64,000 nucleotides of DNA from Candidatus Thiomargarita nelsonii (lineage in GTDB: Bacteria; Pseudomonadota; Gammaproteobacteria; Beggiatoales; Beggiatoaceae). This document shows, piece after piece, positions 18,346 to 26,702 of this stretch; position 1 is the stretch's first letter, and every line of letters starts with the position of its first letter. The notes beneath the pieces were generated by a model. The model was not told the DNA's origin. It saw only the letters and a program-made list of their open reading frames with translations, and ran no database searches. Location of the stretch: assembly GCA_000785145.2 (NCBI GenBank), contig JSZA02000015.1, forward strand, positions 1 to 64,000, written 5' to 3'. The translations under genes were made by a program, and so were the position numbers.

Positions 18346-18550
18346 GCGTCCTACGCACCAGTTATTAGGAGGAAATTTGTGCGTGGGACGCACCCTACGC
18401 GAGCGTAGCTTGCTTTTTCAGTTAAATATTTTTTTCTCCACTAACTCAAGGTTTAAGTTTTCTCGTTCCTTTGCAAAGGAAACGAAGTAACTTCGCTGCG
18501 ATCATGCACCGACGCTCCGCTTGAATGAAGAATCCCTTTGGCGAGTGCCT
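18346..18550. repeat. Palindromic repeat and spacer downstream of the deacetylase gene
   Basis: 18338-18400 is GTAGGGTGCGTCCTACGCACC, CAGTTATTAGGAGGAAATTT, then GTGCGTGGGACGCACCCTAC. The first ~55 bp are repeated at 19637-19692. The remainder (18400-18550) includes TCTCGTTCCTTTGCAAAGGA and other dispersed repeat pieces. No gene seen. Confidence 0.7.
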
Positions 18551-18881
18551 TCAGGAAGTGTCTTGCGGCTTTTCCTGCTCAGAGCCAGTGTCCAAGTCTG
18601 CTATTGCTTCAATCCTTATTTCTTCGTCTGGCACATTGACATAGTGGAAACGCGCTTGCCAAATGTAGACAGTCTCATCATCAAAGCTATAGACAAGACG
18701 ATTTTCGTGACCAAAGACCAGATAATTTGTGCTTCAATGCCTCTGGTTTACCAATGCCAGTTTTAGGTGTGGTACGCAGTTGTTCAGTCATTCTTTTAAG
18801 TTTTTGATATTTTTTCTCATCTGTCAGTTTCCAATATTCTATATCAGTCTTGGCAGTGGGCATTATGCGTAATTTTTTCAT
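18551..18881 (-). pseudogene. YoeB/Txe-type toxin with a frameshift before the catalytic end
   Basis: From ATG 18881: MKKLRIMPTAKTDIEYWKLT through TTPKTGIGKPEALKHKLSGL to WSRKSSCL, then a stop at about 18687. In another frame the sequence carries on as HENRLVYSFDDETVYIWQAR and FHYVN, exactly the YoeB C-terminus. A deletion of roughly ten bases between two TCACG-like words has removed the Arg-Ile/Val-(N) step and broken the frame. The start overlaps the antitoxin stop by 4 bp (ATGA). YoeB is a ribosome-dependent mRNA interferase; this one should be inactive. An intact pair is at 53074-53585. Confidence 0.85.
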
Positions 18882-19165
18882 TTGAACAGCTCGTCTAAAT
18901 CTTCAACCTCTATCCACTGATCCTTTTCAAACTCCTTTCTTGCTTGTTCTAACCGCCTTTCATTCGCAGGAGATGAGAGTAAATAGGTCGTTTCATCGTA
19001 TTCACGTTTTGATTGGCTTTGCGATTGTGCCGCCGAGTTATCCCTGTTTGATGATTTAGAGTCGGTTTCTTCGGCGATAGAAATAATAACTCTTTTTCCC
19101 CATAATAATTTTTGTATTGTAGCATTTAATCTGCCATATTGATTAATTTCTGCATGTAAAATCAT
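18878..19165 (-). CDS. YefM/Phd-type antitoxin (partner of the broken YoeB)
   Basis: 95 residues. The C-terminal half, YDETTYLLSSPANERRLEQA and WIEVEDLDELFK, is the typical toxin-neutralising tail of YefM-like antitoxins. The N-terminal half is less usual: MILHAEINQYGRLNATIQKL followed by a Ser/Gln-rich linker (SKSSNRDNSAAQSQSQSK), rather than a plain Phd fold. 4-bp ATGA overlap with the toxin gene indicates coupled translation. It may now be an orphan because the toxin is broken. Confidence 0.7.
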   Translation of the reverse strand: MILHAEINQYGRLNATIQKLLWGKRVIISIAEETDSKSSNRDNSAAQSQSQSKREYDETTYLLSSPANERRLEQARKEFEKDQWIEVEDLDELFK

Positions 19166-19299
19166 AGTGTTATATCCAAATCAATGATGAACAATGCGCT
19201 TTAACGCTCTTTTTTAAATAAAACTCACCTTAATGGTATTATACATGATAAATTGAGTATGCCACAAAAAATTGACTATTGTTATATATAATACAACCT

Positions 19300-19668
19300 A
19301 TGACAAACAAAAACACACTAATTTTAATAGACGGCTCATCCTATCTCTACCGTGCCTTTCATGGCGTACCCTCATTCTTTAATTCTCAAGGAATGCCAAC
19401 AGGTGCCATCTATGGCATGACTAACATGCTCAAAAGTCTGTTACATGACTATCAACCCACACACACCGCTATCGTCTTTGATGCCAAAGGCAAAACCTTT
19501 AGACATGAATTATTTTCCGAATACAAAGCAAACCGCCCTCCCATGCCCGATGAATTAGTCGCGCAAATTTCGCTCACGCATGAAATCGTACAAGCTTTGG
19601 GATTTCCATTAATCATGGAAAATGGCGTAGAAGCAAGTGTAGGGTGCGTCCTACGCACCAGTTATTAG
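19300..19668 (+). pseudogene. Partial duplicate of polA (first ~112 codons)
   Basis: From ATG 19300 the sequence follows the first ~335 bp of polA at 21542 with only a few changes (for example Y for F in [10 protein letters not shown] for Q in LLHDYQP). It ends abruptly after IMENGVEA, where a GTAGGGTGCGTCC palindromic repeat (19637-19692) takes over. The last ten residues of the frame are repeat-encoded. Only the first part of the 5' exonuclease domain is present, so it cannot be a working enzyme. With the intact polA it flanks a toxin/HEPN cassette in direct orientation. Confidence 0.92.
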
Positions 19669-19692
19669 GAGGAAATTTGTGCGTGGGACGCT
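19637..19692. repeat. GTAGGGTGCGTCC palindromic repeat at the polA-duplicate break
   Basis: Same sequence as 18339-18395 (GTAGGGTGCGTCCTACGCACC, then CAGTTATTAGGAGGAAATTT, then GTGCGTGGGACGC). It marks the exact end of polA homology, so it is either the recombination point or a later insertion. Confidence 0.85.
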
Positions 19693-19726
19693 TGCTAACC
19701 GTACCACTTAATTAAATCCTATTTCT

Positions 19727-20352
19727 TTAAGCTCTTTCAGTACAACGCTTGCTATCAAAATTTAAGGCATTAGGAGAAATTTTATTATACAACCACGGAT
19801 AGTGTCCTACTTTGTCATAAATATAATCCCTCGCTTTGTTGGCTGAAATACCTGCAAGTGCTTCAATAAATTTCTGAAAATATTCAATATCCGTTTCAGA
19901 GATGAGCGAACGATTTTTATGAACATAATCTCCCCGTAAATCAAGCAAGGTATTGATGCATTTTATGGCTTCCTCATTACTCATACCTTGCCATTGCCAC
20001 GAATCAGAAAGTCCTTTTAAACCAATTGTCTGAAAAAATAAGGTATTAATATTTAGATTACTTTCTTGAGGTAAAATTTCAGCGGTGGTTCCATGTTCAG
20101 GAAATGTTTTAATATTTGATGAATGAGCGAGCATAAAAGTAAAGCTTTCGTCCAGTAGAGTTTTTATATACTCTTCCCAACAAGTGACTATAAAAAATGT
20201 GGGTACATTGGCTTTAGGAGTATATAAGGGCTGTGATGACTGCCCACCTGATTAGCCACCGGCTCATCTTTAGCTTTTTGATAAAAAGCCATTAACGCAT
20301 CTATTTCTCGCATATTTTTCAATAAATTGTCATGAGAATTTGACTGATTCAT
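19727..20352 (-). pseudogene. RiboL-PSP-HEPN-like protein, frameshifted near residue 38
   Basis: ATG at 20352 overlaps the upstream stop (ATGA). The first frame reads MNQSNSHDNLLKNMREIDAL and KAKDEPVANQVGSHHSPY, then shifts near 20235-20245 to TPKANVPTFFIVTCWEEYIK, continuing to 19727. The helical domain contains LLDLRGDYVHKNRSL, an R-x4-H motif as in HEPN ribonucleases, and FIEALAGISANKARDYIYDK. HEPN proteins of this group occur in toxin-antitoxin and antiphage loci. If the one-base frameshift is real the gene is dead, unless the internal Met at 20134 (MLAHSSNIK), which keeps the R-x4-H motif, is used. Confidence 0.6.
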
Positions 20353-20672
20353 ACGATACTCTCGCTCATCATTAATTTTTCGCCTTTTTCAGTTAAATAA
20401 AATAAAAGTCCAGCAAAACCAGTTATCATTAACTTTTCGGTGTTCATGCTTTCAATCACGTCATCAAAAATCCGTTGTTCCTTTGGATTAAGTTGCCCAC
20501 CAAAGTAAAGGGTATTCAACCACCGATAAGTAATCGTTTTATCTTGGTTGGCTTTAAATTTGGCGAATATGTCATTTCGGATTTTATTTTTCGCGTTGGC
20601 TACTTTAAAATCTGGATAAAGAATTTTCGGCTTAAATACCGCAATGGTTTGTTTTAGATATCCTCTTCCCAA
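20349..20672 (-). CDS. Uncharacterised protein in VapBC-HEPN cassette
   Basis: About 107 residues at most: ILYPDFKVANAKNKIRNDIF, TYRWLNTLYFGGQLNPKEQR, LMITGFAGLLFYLTEKGEKL. The overlap with the vapC 3' end (18 bp) and the 4-bp ATGA overlap with the HEPN gene place it in one polycistronic unit vapB-vapC-this-HEPN. No family recognised. It may be a partner of the HEPN protein or the C-terminal remainder of a larger gene. The start is uncertain: the Met at 20672 has no clear ribosome-binding site. Confidence 0.5.
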   Translation of the reverse strand: MGRGYLKQTIAVFKPKILYPDFKVANAKNKIRNDIFAKFKANQDKTITYRWLNTLYFGGQLNPKEQRIFDDVIESMNTEKLMITGFAGLLFYLTEKGEKLMMSESIV

Positions 20673-21046
20673 GGATTTTCTACCTCTATATCCAGTTGGT
20701 TAAAGTCATTCACATTTCTTGTTAGTACGGGATAACCAGACTTTTTAGCAATAGCAGCAATGAGCAAATCGGGCATTTTCTTTTTAATCCCTTGCTTTCT
20801 CCATGAAATAATTTGTTCCCAGTGTTCCATATTGAGTGTTAACATTTCAAGGGAAGCAAAATATTTTCTGATTTTCTTCTCTTCTTTGGGAGCCATTTCC
20901 TGCCATCCTAAAACTTCAGCAAAAACCACTGGTGTTAATACCGGTAGCACCTTTCCTTGTGCAATTTCTGTTTTAAGGTTGCTGAGTTCTGATCTACCTT
21001 CTAACAAGTAGATCCAAATATTCGTATCAAATATGACAAAACGCAT
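20654..21046 (-). CDS. VapC-type PIN-domain ribonuclease toxin
   Basis: 130 residues. A PIN fold with acidic metal ligands: FDTNIWIYLLEG (Asp near residue 7), VVFAEVLGW (Glu), MPDLLIAAIAKKSG (Asp) and VLTRNVNDFNQL (final Asp). It ends NPWEED, a common VapC tail. The antitoxin gene is 3 nt upstream. VapC toxins cleave tRNA or rRNA. First toxin of a four-gene reverse-strand cassette between the two polA copies. Looks intact. Confidence 0.9.
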   Translation of the reverse strand: MRFVIFDTNIWIYLLEGRSELSNLKTEIAQGKVLPVLTPVVFAEVLGWQEMAPKEEKKIRKYFASLEMLTLNMEHWEQIISWRKQGIKKKMPDLLIAAIAKKSGYPVLTRNVNDFNQLDIEVENPWEEDI

Positions 21047-21049
21047 CGT

Positions 21050-21274
21050 TTATTCTTCCCGCATAGCATTTTGGAATTCCATACCATCAGTTGATGAGGG
21101 AATCAGACCAAAGAGAGAATTAATATTAGGTGAATTGGTCTCATGATAGTTATTGAGGCCGTGAGAAATGAACTGTGTCACGAGTTCATTAATATTAGTA
21201 TTAAACTGTTTTGCCTTGATTTGTAGTTGAGTTATTATTTTTTCATCAATTCCATCAATAGATAAAGTTGCCAT
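21050..21274 (-). CDS. VapB-type antitoxin (probable ribbon-helix-helix)
   Basis: 74 residues: MATLSIDGIDEKIITQLQIK is a short beta-strand followed by a helix as in RHH/FitA-type antitoxins, and the C-terminal segment with LIPSSTDGMEFQNAMREE would bind the toxin. Start ATG 21274 is preceded by AGGAGGAAAAC, a strong ribosome-binding site. Placed 3 nt before vapC. Likely represses its own operon. Confidence 0.8.
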   Translation of the reverse strand: MATLSIDGIDEKIITQLQIKAKQFNTNINELVTQFISHGLNNYHETNSPNINSLFGLIPSSTDGMEFQNAMREE

Positions 21275-21541
21275 GTTTTCCTCCTAATTTCTTAGATATA
21301 TCTCAAACATCACCAAATAATATAGTCATGAATAATTGATTTGAATGATTGGGTTATTTCGCGGCAATCGCACCACCCACCAAGTAGCAATAAACCCGTT
21401 ATTTTACGTGCTTGATTATAAGGGAGTATTGTAAATAAAGGCGCGTCCAAGATAAATCTTGGACTCCAAAATACCATCTGTTTTTTATTATACATGATAA
21501 TATAATATAACCACAGAATTCTGAAAATTTATAAACAACCC
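21275..21541. other. Spacer between vapB and polA
   Basis: Holds a CCAAGATAAATCTTGGACTCC repeat at about 21449-21469 and the AT-rich region upstream of polA. TTATTATACATGATAA at 21485-21500 resembles GTATTATACATGATAA before the truncated polA copy (about 19237), so the duplication included some upstream sequence. No gene seen. Confidence 0.5.
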
Positions 21542-24196
21542 ATGACAAACAAAAACACACTAATTTTAATAGACGGCTCATCCTATTTCTACCGTGCCTT
21601 TCATGGCGTACCCTCATTCATTAATTCTCAAGGAATGCCAACCGGTGCCATCTATGGCATGACTAACATGCTCAAAAGTCTGTTACAGGACTATCAACCC
21701 ACACACACCGCTATCGTCTTTGATGCCAAAGGCAAAACCTTTAGACATGAATTATTTTCCGAATACAAAGCAAACCGCCCTCCCATGCCCGATGAATTAG
21801 TCGCGCAAATTTCGCTCACGCATGAAATCGTACAAGCTTTGGGATTTCCATTAATCATGGAAAAAGGCGTAGAAGCCGATGACGTCATCGGCACCCTAAC
21901 CAAACAGGCGCAAGCCGCTGGTATGGACACCTTGATTTTTACCGGCGACAAAGACTTTGCCCAATTAGTCAACGACAGCGTTACGCTCATCGACACCCTG
22001 AAAAAAACTCGCCTAGACGTGCAAGGCGTGATCGATAAATTTGGTATTCCACCTGAATTAATCGTGGACTATCTCAGTTTAATGGGCGATACTGTGGATA
22101 ACGTGCCCGGCGTCAAAAAAGTTGGCCCCAAAACGGCGGTTAAATGGCTCAAAACTTACGGCAAATTAGACGCAGTGATAGAAAATGCCGCCCAATTCAA
22201 GGGCAAAATCGGAGAAAATTTACGCGACGCTTTATCCGAATTTCCACTCACTCGACAACTATTAACCATCAAATGTGATGTGCCCTTGTCACACACGCCA
22301 CAGCAATTAAAGTTAAATGCGCCAGATGTCAATAAATTACAACAACTCTATCTTGAATTAGAATTTAAACAGTGGCTCACAAAAACGCCGCCCAAGCCAA
22401 AACCAAAACAATATCACACCATTCTCACTCAAAACGATTTTGATAAATGGCTAAAGCGTCTCAATGATGCGAGCCTATTTGCCTTTGACACCGAAACCAC
22501 TAGCCTAGATTATCTACAAGCCCAAATCGTCGGCGTATCATTTGCCGTGCAAGCCGGAGAAGCCGCTTATATTCCGCTTACTCATGACTATTTAGGTGTG
22601 CCTCAACAATTGTCGCGTGACGAAGTCTTAGCGGCACTCAAGCCTTTATTGGAAAATAAACCCAAAATCGGGCAAAATCTCAAATATGATGCCCATGTGC
22701 TTGCCAATCACGGTATCAATTTACAAAACATTGCTTTTGATACTTTGTTGGAATCCTACATTTTAGATAGTACCGCGACACGACACGACTTAGATTCGCT
22801 CGCCCTAAAATATCTGAAATTAGAAACCATTCATTTTGAAGACATCGCCGGCAAAGGTAAAAAACAATTGCCTTTTAACCAAATTTATATAGAACATGCA
22901 GCCCCTTATGCCGCTGAAGATGCCGATGTCGCTTTGCAATTACATGAAAAATTATGGCCACAATTACAAAGCATTCCCAAACTCTGCCAAATTTTCACCG
23001 AGATGGAAATGCCACTGTTGCCTGTATTAATGCGTATGGAGCGCAACGGGGTTAAAATTGATGCCGCGCTATTACAACAGCACAGTGCAGAATTGGCGCA
23101 AAGTTTACAAGCACTTGAAAAACAAGCCTATTCATTAGCGGACACTGAATTTAATCTCAATTCGCCCAAGCAATTGCAAAGCATTTTGTTTGATAAACTG
23201 GGTTTGCCCGTTTTGAAAAAAACGCCCAAAAAAGAGCCTTCCACGGCTGTCGACGTGTTAGAAGAATTAGCGAGCGACTATCCGCTACCCAAATTGATTT
23301 TAGAATATCGCAGCCTCAGCAAACTCAAATCGACATACACCGACGCGCTACCCCAACAAATCAACCCCAAAACGGGACGAGTGCATACATCCTATCAACA
23401 AGCGGTAACGGCGACGGGGCGTTTATCGTCAACCAATCCCAATCTCCAAAATATCCCCATTCGCACGGCATCCGGGCGGCGTATTCGCCAAGCCTTTATC
23501 GCAGAAGACGGTTATCAACTGATAGCGGCAGACTATTCACAAATTGAACTCAGAATCATGGCGCATTTGTCTCAAGACGAAAAACTACTGTCGGCTTTCG
23601 CTGCCGGCGAAGATATTCACAAAGCGACAGCCGCCGAAGTCTTTGATGTGCAAGAAGTCACCTCAGAACAACGCCGCAGTGCGAAAGCGGTCAATTTTGG
23701 ACTGATCTATGGTATGCAAGCCTTTGGCTTAGCCAAACAATTGGGCATTGAACGCCGCGAGGCACAAATTTATATTGATACCTATTTTGCCCGTTATCCG
23801 GGTGTCAAAGCCTACATGGAAGAAACGCGAGAATTGGCTCAAAAACAAGGCTATGTCGAAACGATATTTGGGCGGCGTTTGTATATACCCGATATTAAAT
23901 CGCGTAGTCGCCAACGGCAGCAACATGCTGAGCGCACGGCGATTAACATGCCCCTCCAAGGGACTTGCGCTGACATCCTGAAAAAAAGTCTATTATTAAT
24001 AGACAATTGGATTCAAAGCAGTGGATTAGACGTGAAAATTATTTTGCAAGTTCATGACGAACTGGTGCTGGAAACGAAAGCGTCTATTTTAGAGGAAGTG
24101 AGTCAAAAAGTGAGTGAACTGATGAAAGAATCTGCTTTACCGATTGAGGTGCCGGTGAATATCGGCATTGGAAATAATTGGGATGAAGCGCACTAA
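21542..24196 (+). CDS. polA: DNA polymerase I
   Basis: 884 residues. Domains in order: 5' nuclease (1-290; [47 protein letters not shown]), 3'-5' exonuclease (about 300-480; FAFDTETTSLD, IGQNLKYDAHVL, YAAEDADVAL) and polymerase (500-884; motif A DYSQIELRIMAHLS, O-helix RRSAKAVNFGLIYGM, motif C LQVHDELVLE). All catalytic residues I can check are present, so it should have all three activities for repair and Okazaki-fragment processing. The first ~112 codons are duplicated at 19300. Confidence 0.97.
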   Translation: MTNKNTLILIDGSSYFYRAFHGVPSFINSQGMPTGAIYGMTNMLKSLLQDYQPTHTAIVFDAKGKTFRHELFSEYKANRPPMPDELVAQISLTHEIVQALGFPLIMEKGVEADDVIGTLTKQAQAAGMDTLIFTGDKDFAQLVNDSVTLIDTLKKTRLDVQGVIDKFGIPPELIVDYLSLMGDTVDNVPGVKKVGPKTAVKWLKTYGKLDAVIENAAQFKGKIGENLRDALSEFPLTRQLLTIKCDVPLSHTPQQLKLNAPDVNKLQQLYLELEFKQWLTKTPPKPKPKQYHTILTQNDFDKWLKRLNDASLFAFDTETTSLDYLQAQIVGVSFAVQAGEAAYIPLTHDYLGVPQQLSRDEVLAALKPLLENKPKIGQNLKYDAHVLANHGINLQNIAFDTLLESYILDSTATRHDLDSLALKYLKLETIHFEDIAGKGKKQLPFNQIYIEHAAPYAAEDADVALQLHEKLWPQLQSIPKLCQIFTEMEMPLLPVLMRMERNGVKIDAALLQQHSAELAQSLQALEKQAYSLADTEFNLNSPKQLQSILFDKLGLPVLKKTPKKEPSTAVDVLEELASDYPLPKLILEYRSLSKLKSTYTDALPQQINPKTGRVHTSYQQAVTATGRLSSTNPNLQNIPIRTASGRRIRQAFIAEDGYQLIAADYSQIELRIMAHLSQDEKLLSAFAAGEDIHKATAAEVFDVQEVTSEQRRSAKAVNFGLIYGMQAFGLAKQLGIERREAQIYIDTYFARYPGVKAYMEETRELAQKQGYVETIFGRRLYIPDIKSRSRQRQQHAERTAINMPLQGTCADILKKSLLLIDNWIQSSGLDVKIILQVHDELVLETKASILEEVSQKVSELMKESALPIEVPVNIGIGNNWDEAH

Positions 24197-24211
24197 AAGC
24201 TTGCCCTGAAA

Positions 24212-24243
24212 AATCATATTTTTTAAAAAAATAGGATTTTTTT
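24212..24243. terminator. Probable terminator hairpin after polA
   Basis: AAATCATATTTTTT pairs with AAAAAATAGGATTT and is followed by a T run, 16 nt past the polA stop. It is of the recurrent AAATCCTATTT hairpin type. Confidence 0.6.
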
Positions 24244-24261
24244 GGAATTTCATGTCGGGTG

Positions 24262-24389
24262 GATTAAGCGATCAATGCCACCTTCGTTAAGGGCAACCAT
24301 AAAGGATTGCCCCTACGAAAAATCACGGTTTGTAGGGGCATACCCTATCGTGTTTGCCCTCTTAACTTAATGGCATTGGATTAAGCGAT
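24262..24389. mobile_element. MITE-like element (24273-24378) with perfect 11-bp target duplications
   Basis: The element (106 bp) starts CAATGCCACCTTCGTTAAGG and ends CTTAACTTAATGGCATTG. It is flanked on both sides by GATTAAGCGAT (24262-24272 and 24379-24389). Removing it and one copy of the duplication restores a common repeat, GTGGATTAAGCGATACC. The interior carries GGGCAACC/GGTTGCCC-type inverted blocks. No coding capacity. Confidence 0.88.
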
Positions 24390-24791
24390 ACCCTACAACT
24401 AAATCTTTGTTTTCTGTTTGGAGTTTTTCCAAATATTCGTTGAATCCTATTCAAATACCATACCATCCGTTGTACTAAAGGATGGTTGTAACTCGATTAG
24501 CAAGATCATATAATACGGCTCTCAAACAAGAGGAGACAACTATGAACCGTTATATCATCCTGATTTTATTTGTGTAGATTCTGCGGCTGATTTTTGCGTG
24601 GAGTTTTTGCGAAAACCTGTCGATTTTTTGAAACTGAAAAAATTATTGACGGGATGGATTGCCATATTTTTTGCCCATTTTTTTGCGCGGAGTGTGATGT
24701 TGCTTTGTCAGTGGGCGGAGGTGGTGAAATGCGGGGGCTTTAGCGAGAAGCTTGTCCCAAAGTATTGAGGGAGCAGGTGTTTTGAAAAAAG
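24390..24791. other. Decayed stretch upstream of the oxidoreductase remnant
   Basis: Non-coding by appearance. A frame from about 24571 to 24768 (FICVDSAADFCVEFLRKPVD to FSEKLVPKY) is open but has no recognisable family and no plausible start. It could be a fragment of a decayed gene. ATGAACCGTTATATCATCCT at 24542, after AGAGGAG, looks like a former gene start that runs into a stop within 11 codons. Confidence 0.35.
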
Positions 24792-25225
24792 TTAGTAGTA
24801 CTGAGTGGAGATATTACGCAACGCTGGCCAGAAAACTTTGTAGAAATTCACCCAGATGATGCCAAAGCCTGTAGCATTGAATCCGGTGATTATGTTATGA
24901 TGCTCTGAAGAAAGAGTTGCCGCCCACAAAGACACGATTATTGGTGTGCATAATGACCATTTCCAGTTTTATGAGCTGATGAAGCGTGGACATATTGAGC
25001 TGTCTAAGGCAGCGGTGACAGCGGTGGCTATTGTCACACCACATGTCAAGAAGGGGGTGATGTACAGCAATATGCTTGATCCACGTCAACCCAGTAATGC
25101 TGTCTGTTGTTGATCACATTAATGGTAATTACAACTACAATATTGGTGTGGCTAAGGTTAAAAAGCTTGGCGAGTATAAGACGGAATTTCGGAGTATGTC
25201 GTTTGCGCCAAGGAATATTGTTTGA
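24792..25225 (+). pseudogene. C-terminal remnant of a molybdopterin oxidoreductase (AioA/arsenite-oxidase-like)
   Basis: Three frames in sequence read: SGDITQRWPENFVEIHPDDA...SIESGDYVMML (24792-24908), then HNDHFQFYELMKRGHIELSK with AAVTAVAIVTPHVKKGVMYS and NMLDPRQPSNAV, then VDHINGNYNYNIGVAKVKKL ending MSFAPRNIV at 25225. The E-I-x-P-x-D-A-x-x-x-x-I-x-x-G-D and final S-F-x-P-R-N-x-V patterns fit the C-terminal molydopterin-dinucleotide-binding domain of AioA-like enzymes. Two frameshifts and the absence of the N-terminal catalytic part make it a pseudogene. The subfamily is a guess; the superfamily is moderately sure. Confidence 0.55.
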
Positions 25226-25360
25226 AGATTTACTTTGACTTGATAATTTGGATAGCAGGCAAATATGCTTGATAATAATAATTAGTTCGTCTAAAATAGA
25301 CTGGTATCCTGAAAATACACACACACACATAGAAAAACGGTATTAAGCTAGGATTTAATA

Positions 25361-25963
25361 ATGTCTTATAGTGATTTTAATGTCAAACAAGTTCAAAAGG
25401 ATTTCGACTTATAAATTATTGAAAAGTTAGGAATTTTTTCAGAAATTAAAAATGTGGAGATTAGTGATTATTTTACGACCACATTAGAAGAAAATATTCC
25501 ATTAGCAGTTTCTATCAATACAGAAAAAGCAAAATCAGAATTAATTATTTCCAATGTGTTAATTGAAGTCAGAAAAATATTTGATAGGAAAATTAGTTTT
25601 TTTTCGGGAGTTGAATTTAACATTGACAAAGAAAAAGGATTGAATGGATATTGCGATTTTCTTATCAGTTTGTCTCCTGAGCAGTTGTTTGTGAAATCAC
25701 CTATTATCGCACTTGTAGAAGCCAAAAATGAAAATATAATGGGTGGACTGTGTATTGCTGAAATTCAAGCCGCAAAAATTTTTAATGAAAAAGAAGGTAA
25801 TAATATACCAGCCGTTTATGGGACTGTTACAACAGGAATTTTTTGGAAATTTCTAAAGTTGATAGACAATATAGTCCATATTGATTTGAAAGATTATAGT
25901 ATTGAAGATAACCCAGAACGAATTATTGGTATATTGTCATCAATGATGGAACAAAAAGCCTAA
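25361..25963 (+). pseudogene. PD-(D/E)XK-like nuclease-fold protein with in-frame TAA at codon 17
   Basis: The conserved start is ATG 25361 (MSYSDFNVKQVQKDFDL), then TAA at 25409-25411, then the same frame continues IIEKLGIFSEIKNVEISDYF to the end at 25963. GTG at 25454 could start a 169-residue product. GLNGYCDFLISLSPEQL (Asp) and IALVEAKNENIMGG (E-x-K) form a PD-(D/E)XK-like core; I recall related proteins in cyanobacteria and large sulfur bacteria, with unknown role. The single nonsense change is the only defect, so the gene is recently inactivated, expressed from an internal start, or read through. It lies between two copies of the same oxidoreductase fragment. Confidence 0.6.
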
Positions 25964-25989
25964 CCAGTCATTCCATCAGACCCAGTTTT

Positions 25990-26112
25990 CTGATGAAGCG
26001 GGGGCATATTGAACTGTCTAAGGCAGCGGTGACAGCGGTGGCTATTGTCACACCATACATTAAACCAGAAGCTAAAAATTTGCTCACTAAGATTCAATTA
26101 GAAATTGGTTAA
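25990..26112 (+). pseudogene. Second copy of an oxidoreductase C-terminal fragment
   Basis: 25993-26062 repeats 24980-25049 with few changes: TGATGAAGCGKGGRCATATT and GTCTAAGGCAGCGGTGACAG, encoding LMKRGHIELSKAAVTAVAIV. After that the sequence departs and reads TPYIKPEAKNLLTKIQLEIG, then a stop at 26110-26112. Together with the longer remnant at 24792-25225 it brackets the PD-(D/E)XK-like gene as a direct repeat. Confidence 0.75.
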
Positions 26113-26121
26113 TTAATATAA

Positions 26122-26690
26122 ATGACAAAAGATGTTGGTTTTGGAATATAGACAGGGATAATCAAGAATTCTTTTCTGCACAATTGCTCAAAAAGAATAA
26201 ACTCCGACAAGGATGGGGGTATGACGAAAAATTCGACTTACGGAAACTTCAGACGAAAGCAAGTGAAAAAATGGATGCTCAAGAGTCTGAAGCTTGGAAG
26301 CGATGTCGTCCTATGTTAAAGGAGATAAAAAAGGGTGATTTAATTCTTGTTAAAAATGTGCCATCTTTTGAGCATTTTACCTTGGTTAGAGTCCATGGGG
26401 AATATGGTTTTGAAATAAATGAAGAACAAGGTGATTTTGGTCATTTTTTACCAGCTGTTGTTTTAAATTCATTTCTCAAAGTCTCTGCACCTGCGGCACT
26501 TGTTGGGGCTTTGAATTCTTCGCAGTGGCCTATTCGTATTACGTATAAACATCACAAAGCCGTTCTGGAATTAGAACAAACATCAAAAGGTTTGGAGGAT
26601 AAGCTTAATACCTTAGCTGATAGTGATAGTAGGGAAATTTCTCAAAAAGAATGGCTTGATAGGGAAAAACAGGAAGAGTTTATGGAATAA
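26122..26690 (+). CDS. Uncharacterised protein, probable frameshift at the 5' end
   Basis: ATG 26122 opens MTKDVGFGI and stops, but a one-base shift at about 26135-26140 gives FWNIDRDNQEFFSAQLLKKN and joins the long frame that runs to 26690 (MLKKNKLRQGWGYDEKFDLR from 26184). The main part has LKEIKKGDLILVKNVPSFEH and YGFEINEEQGDFGHFLPAVV, which recalls small beta-barrel/EVE- or SPOC-like reader folds fused to nucleases, but I do not recognise the family. The C-terminal third is charged and helical. Whether it starts at 26184 without the conserved N-terminus is not clear. Confidence 0.5.
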
Positions 26691-26702
26691 GCTGAGAAAG
26701 AG

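Noticed and set aside
21310-21617. Reverse frames upstream of polA
   Set aside because: They run through a CCAAGATAAATCTTGG repeat and antisense to polA. No recognisable protein.
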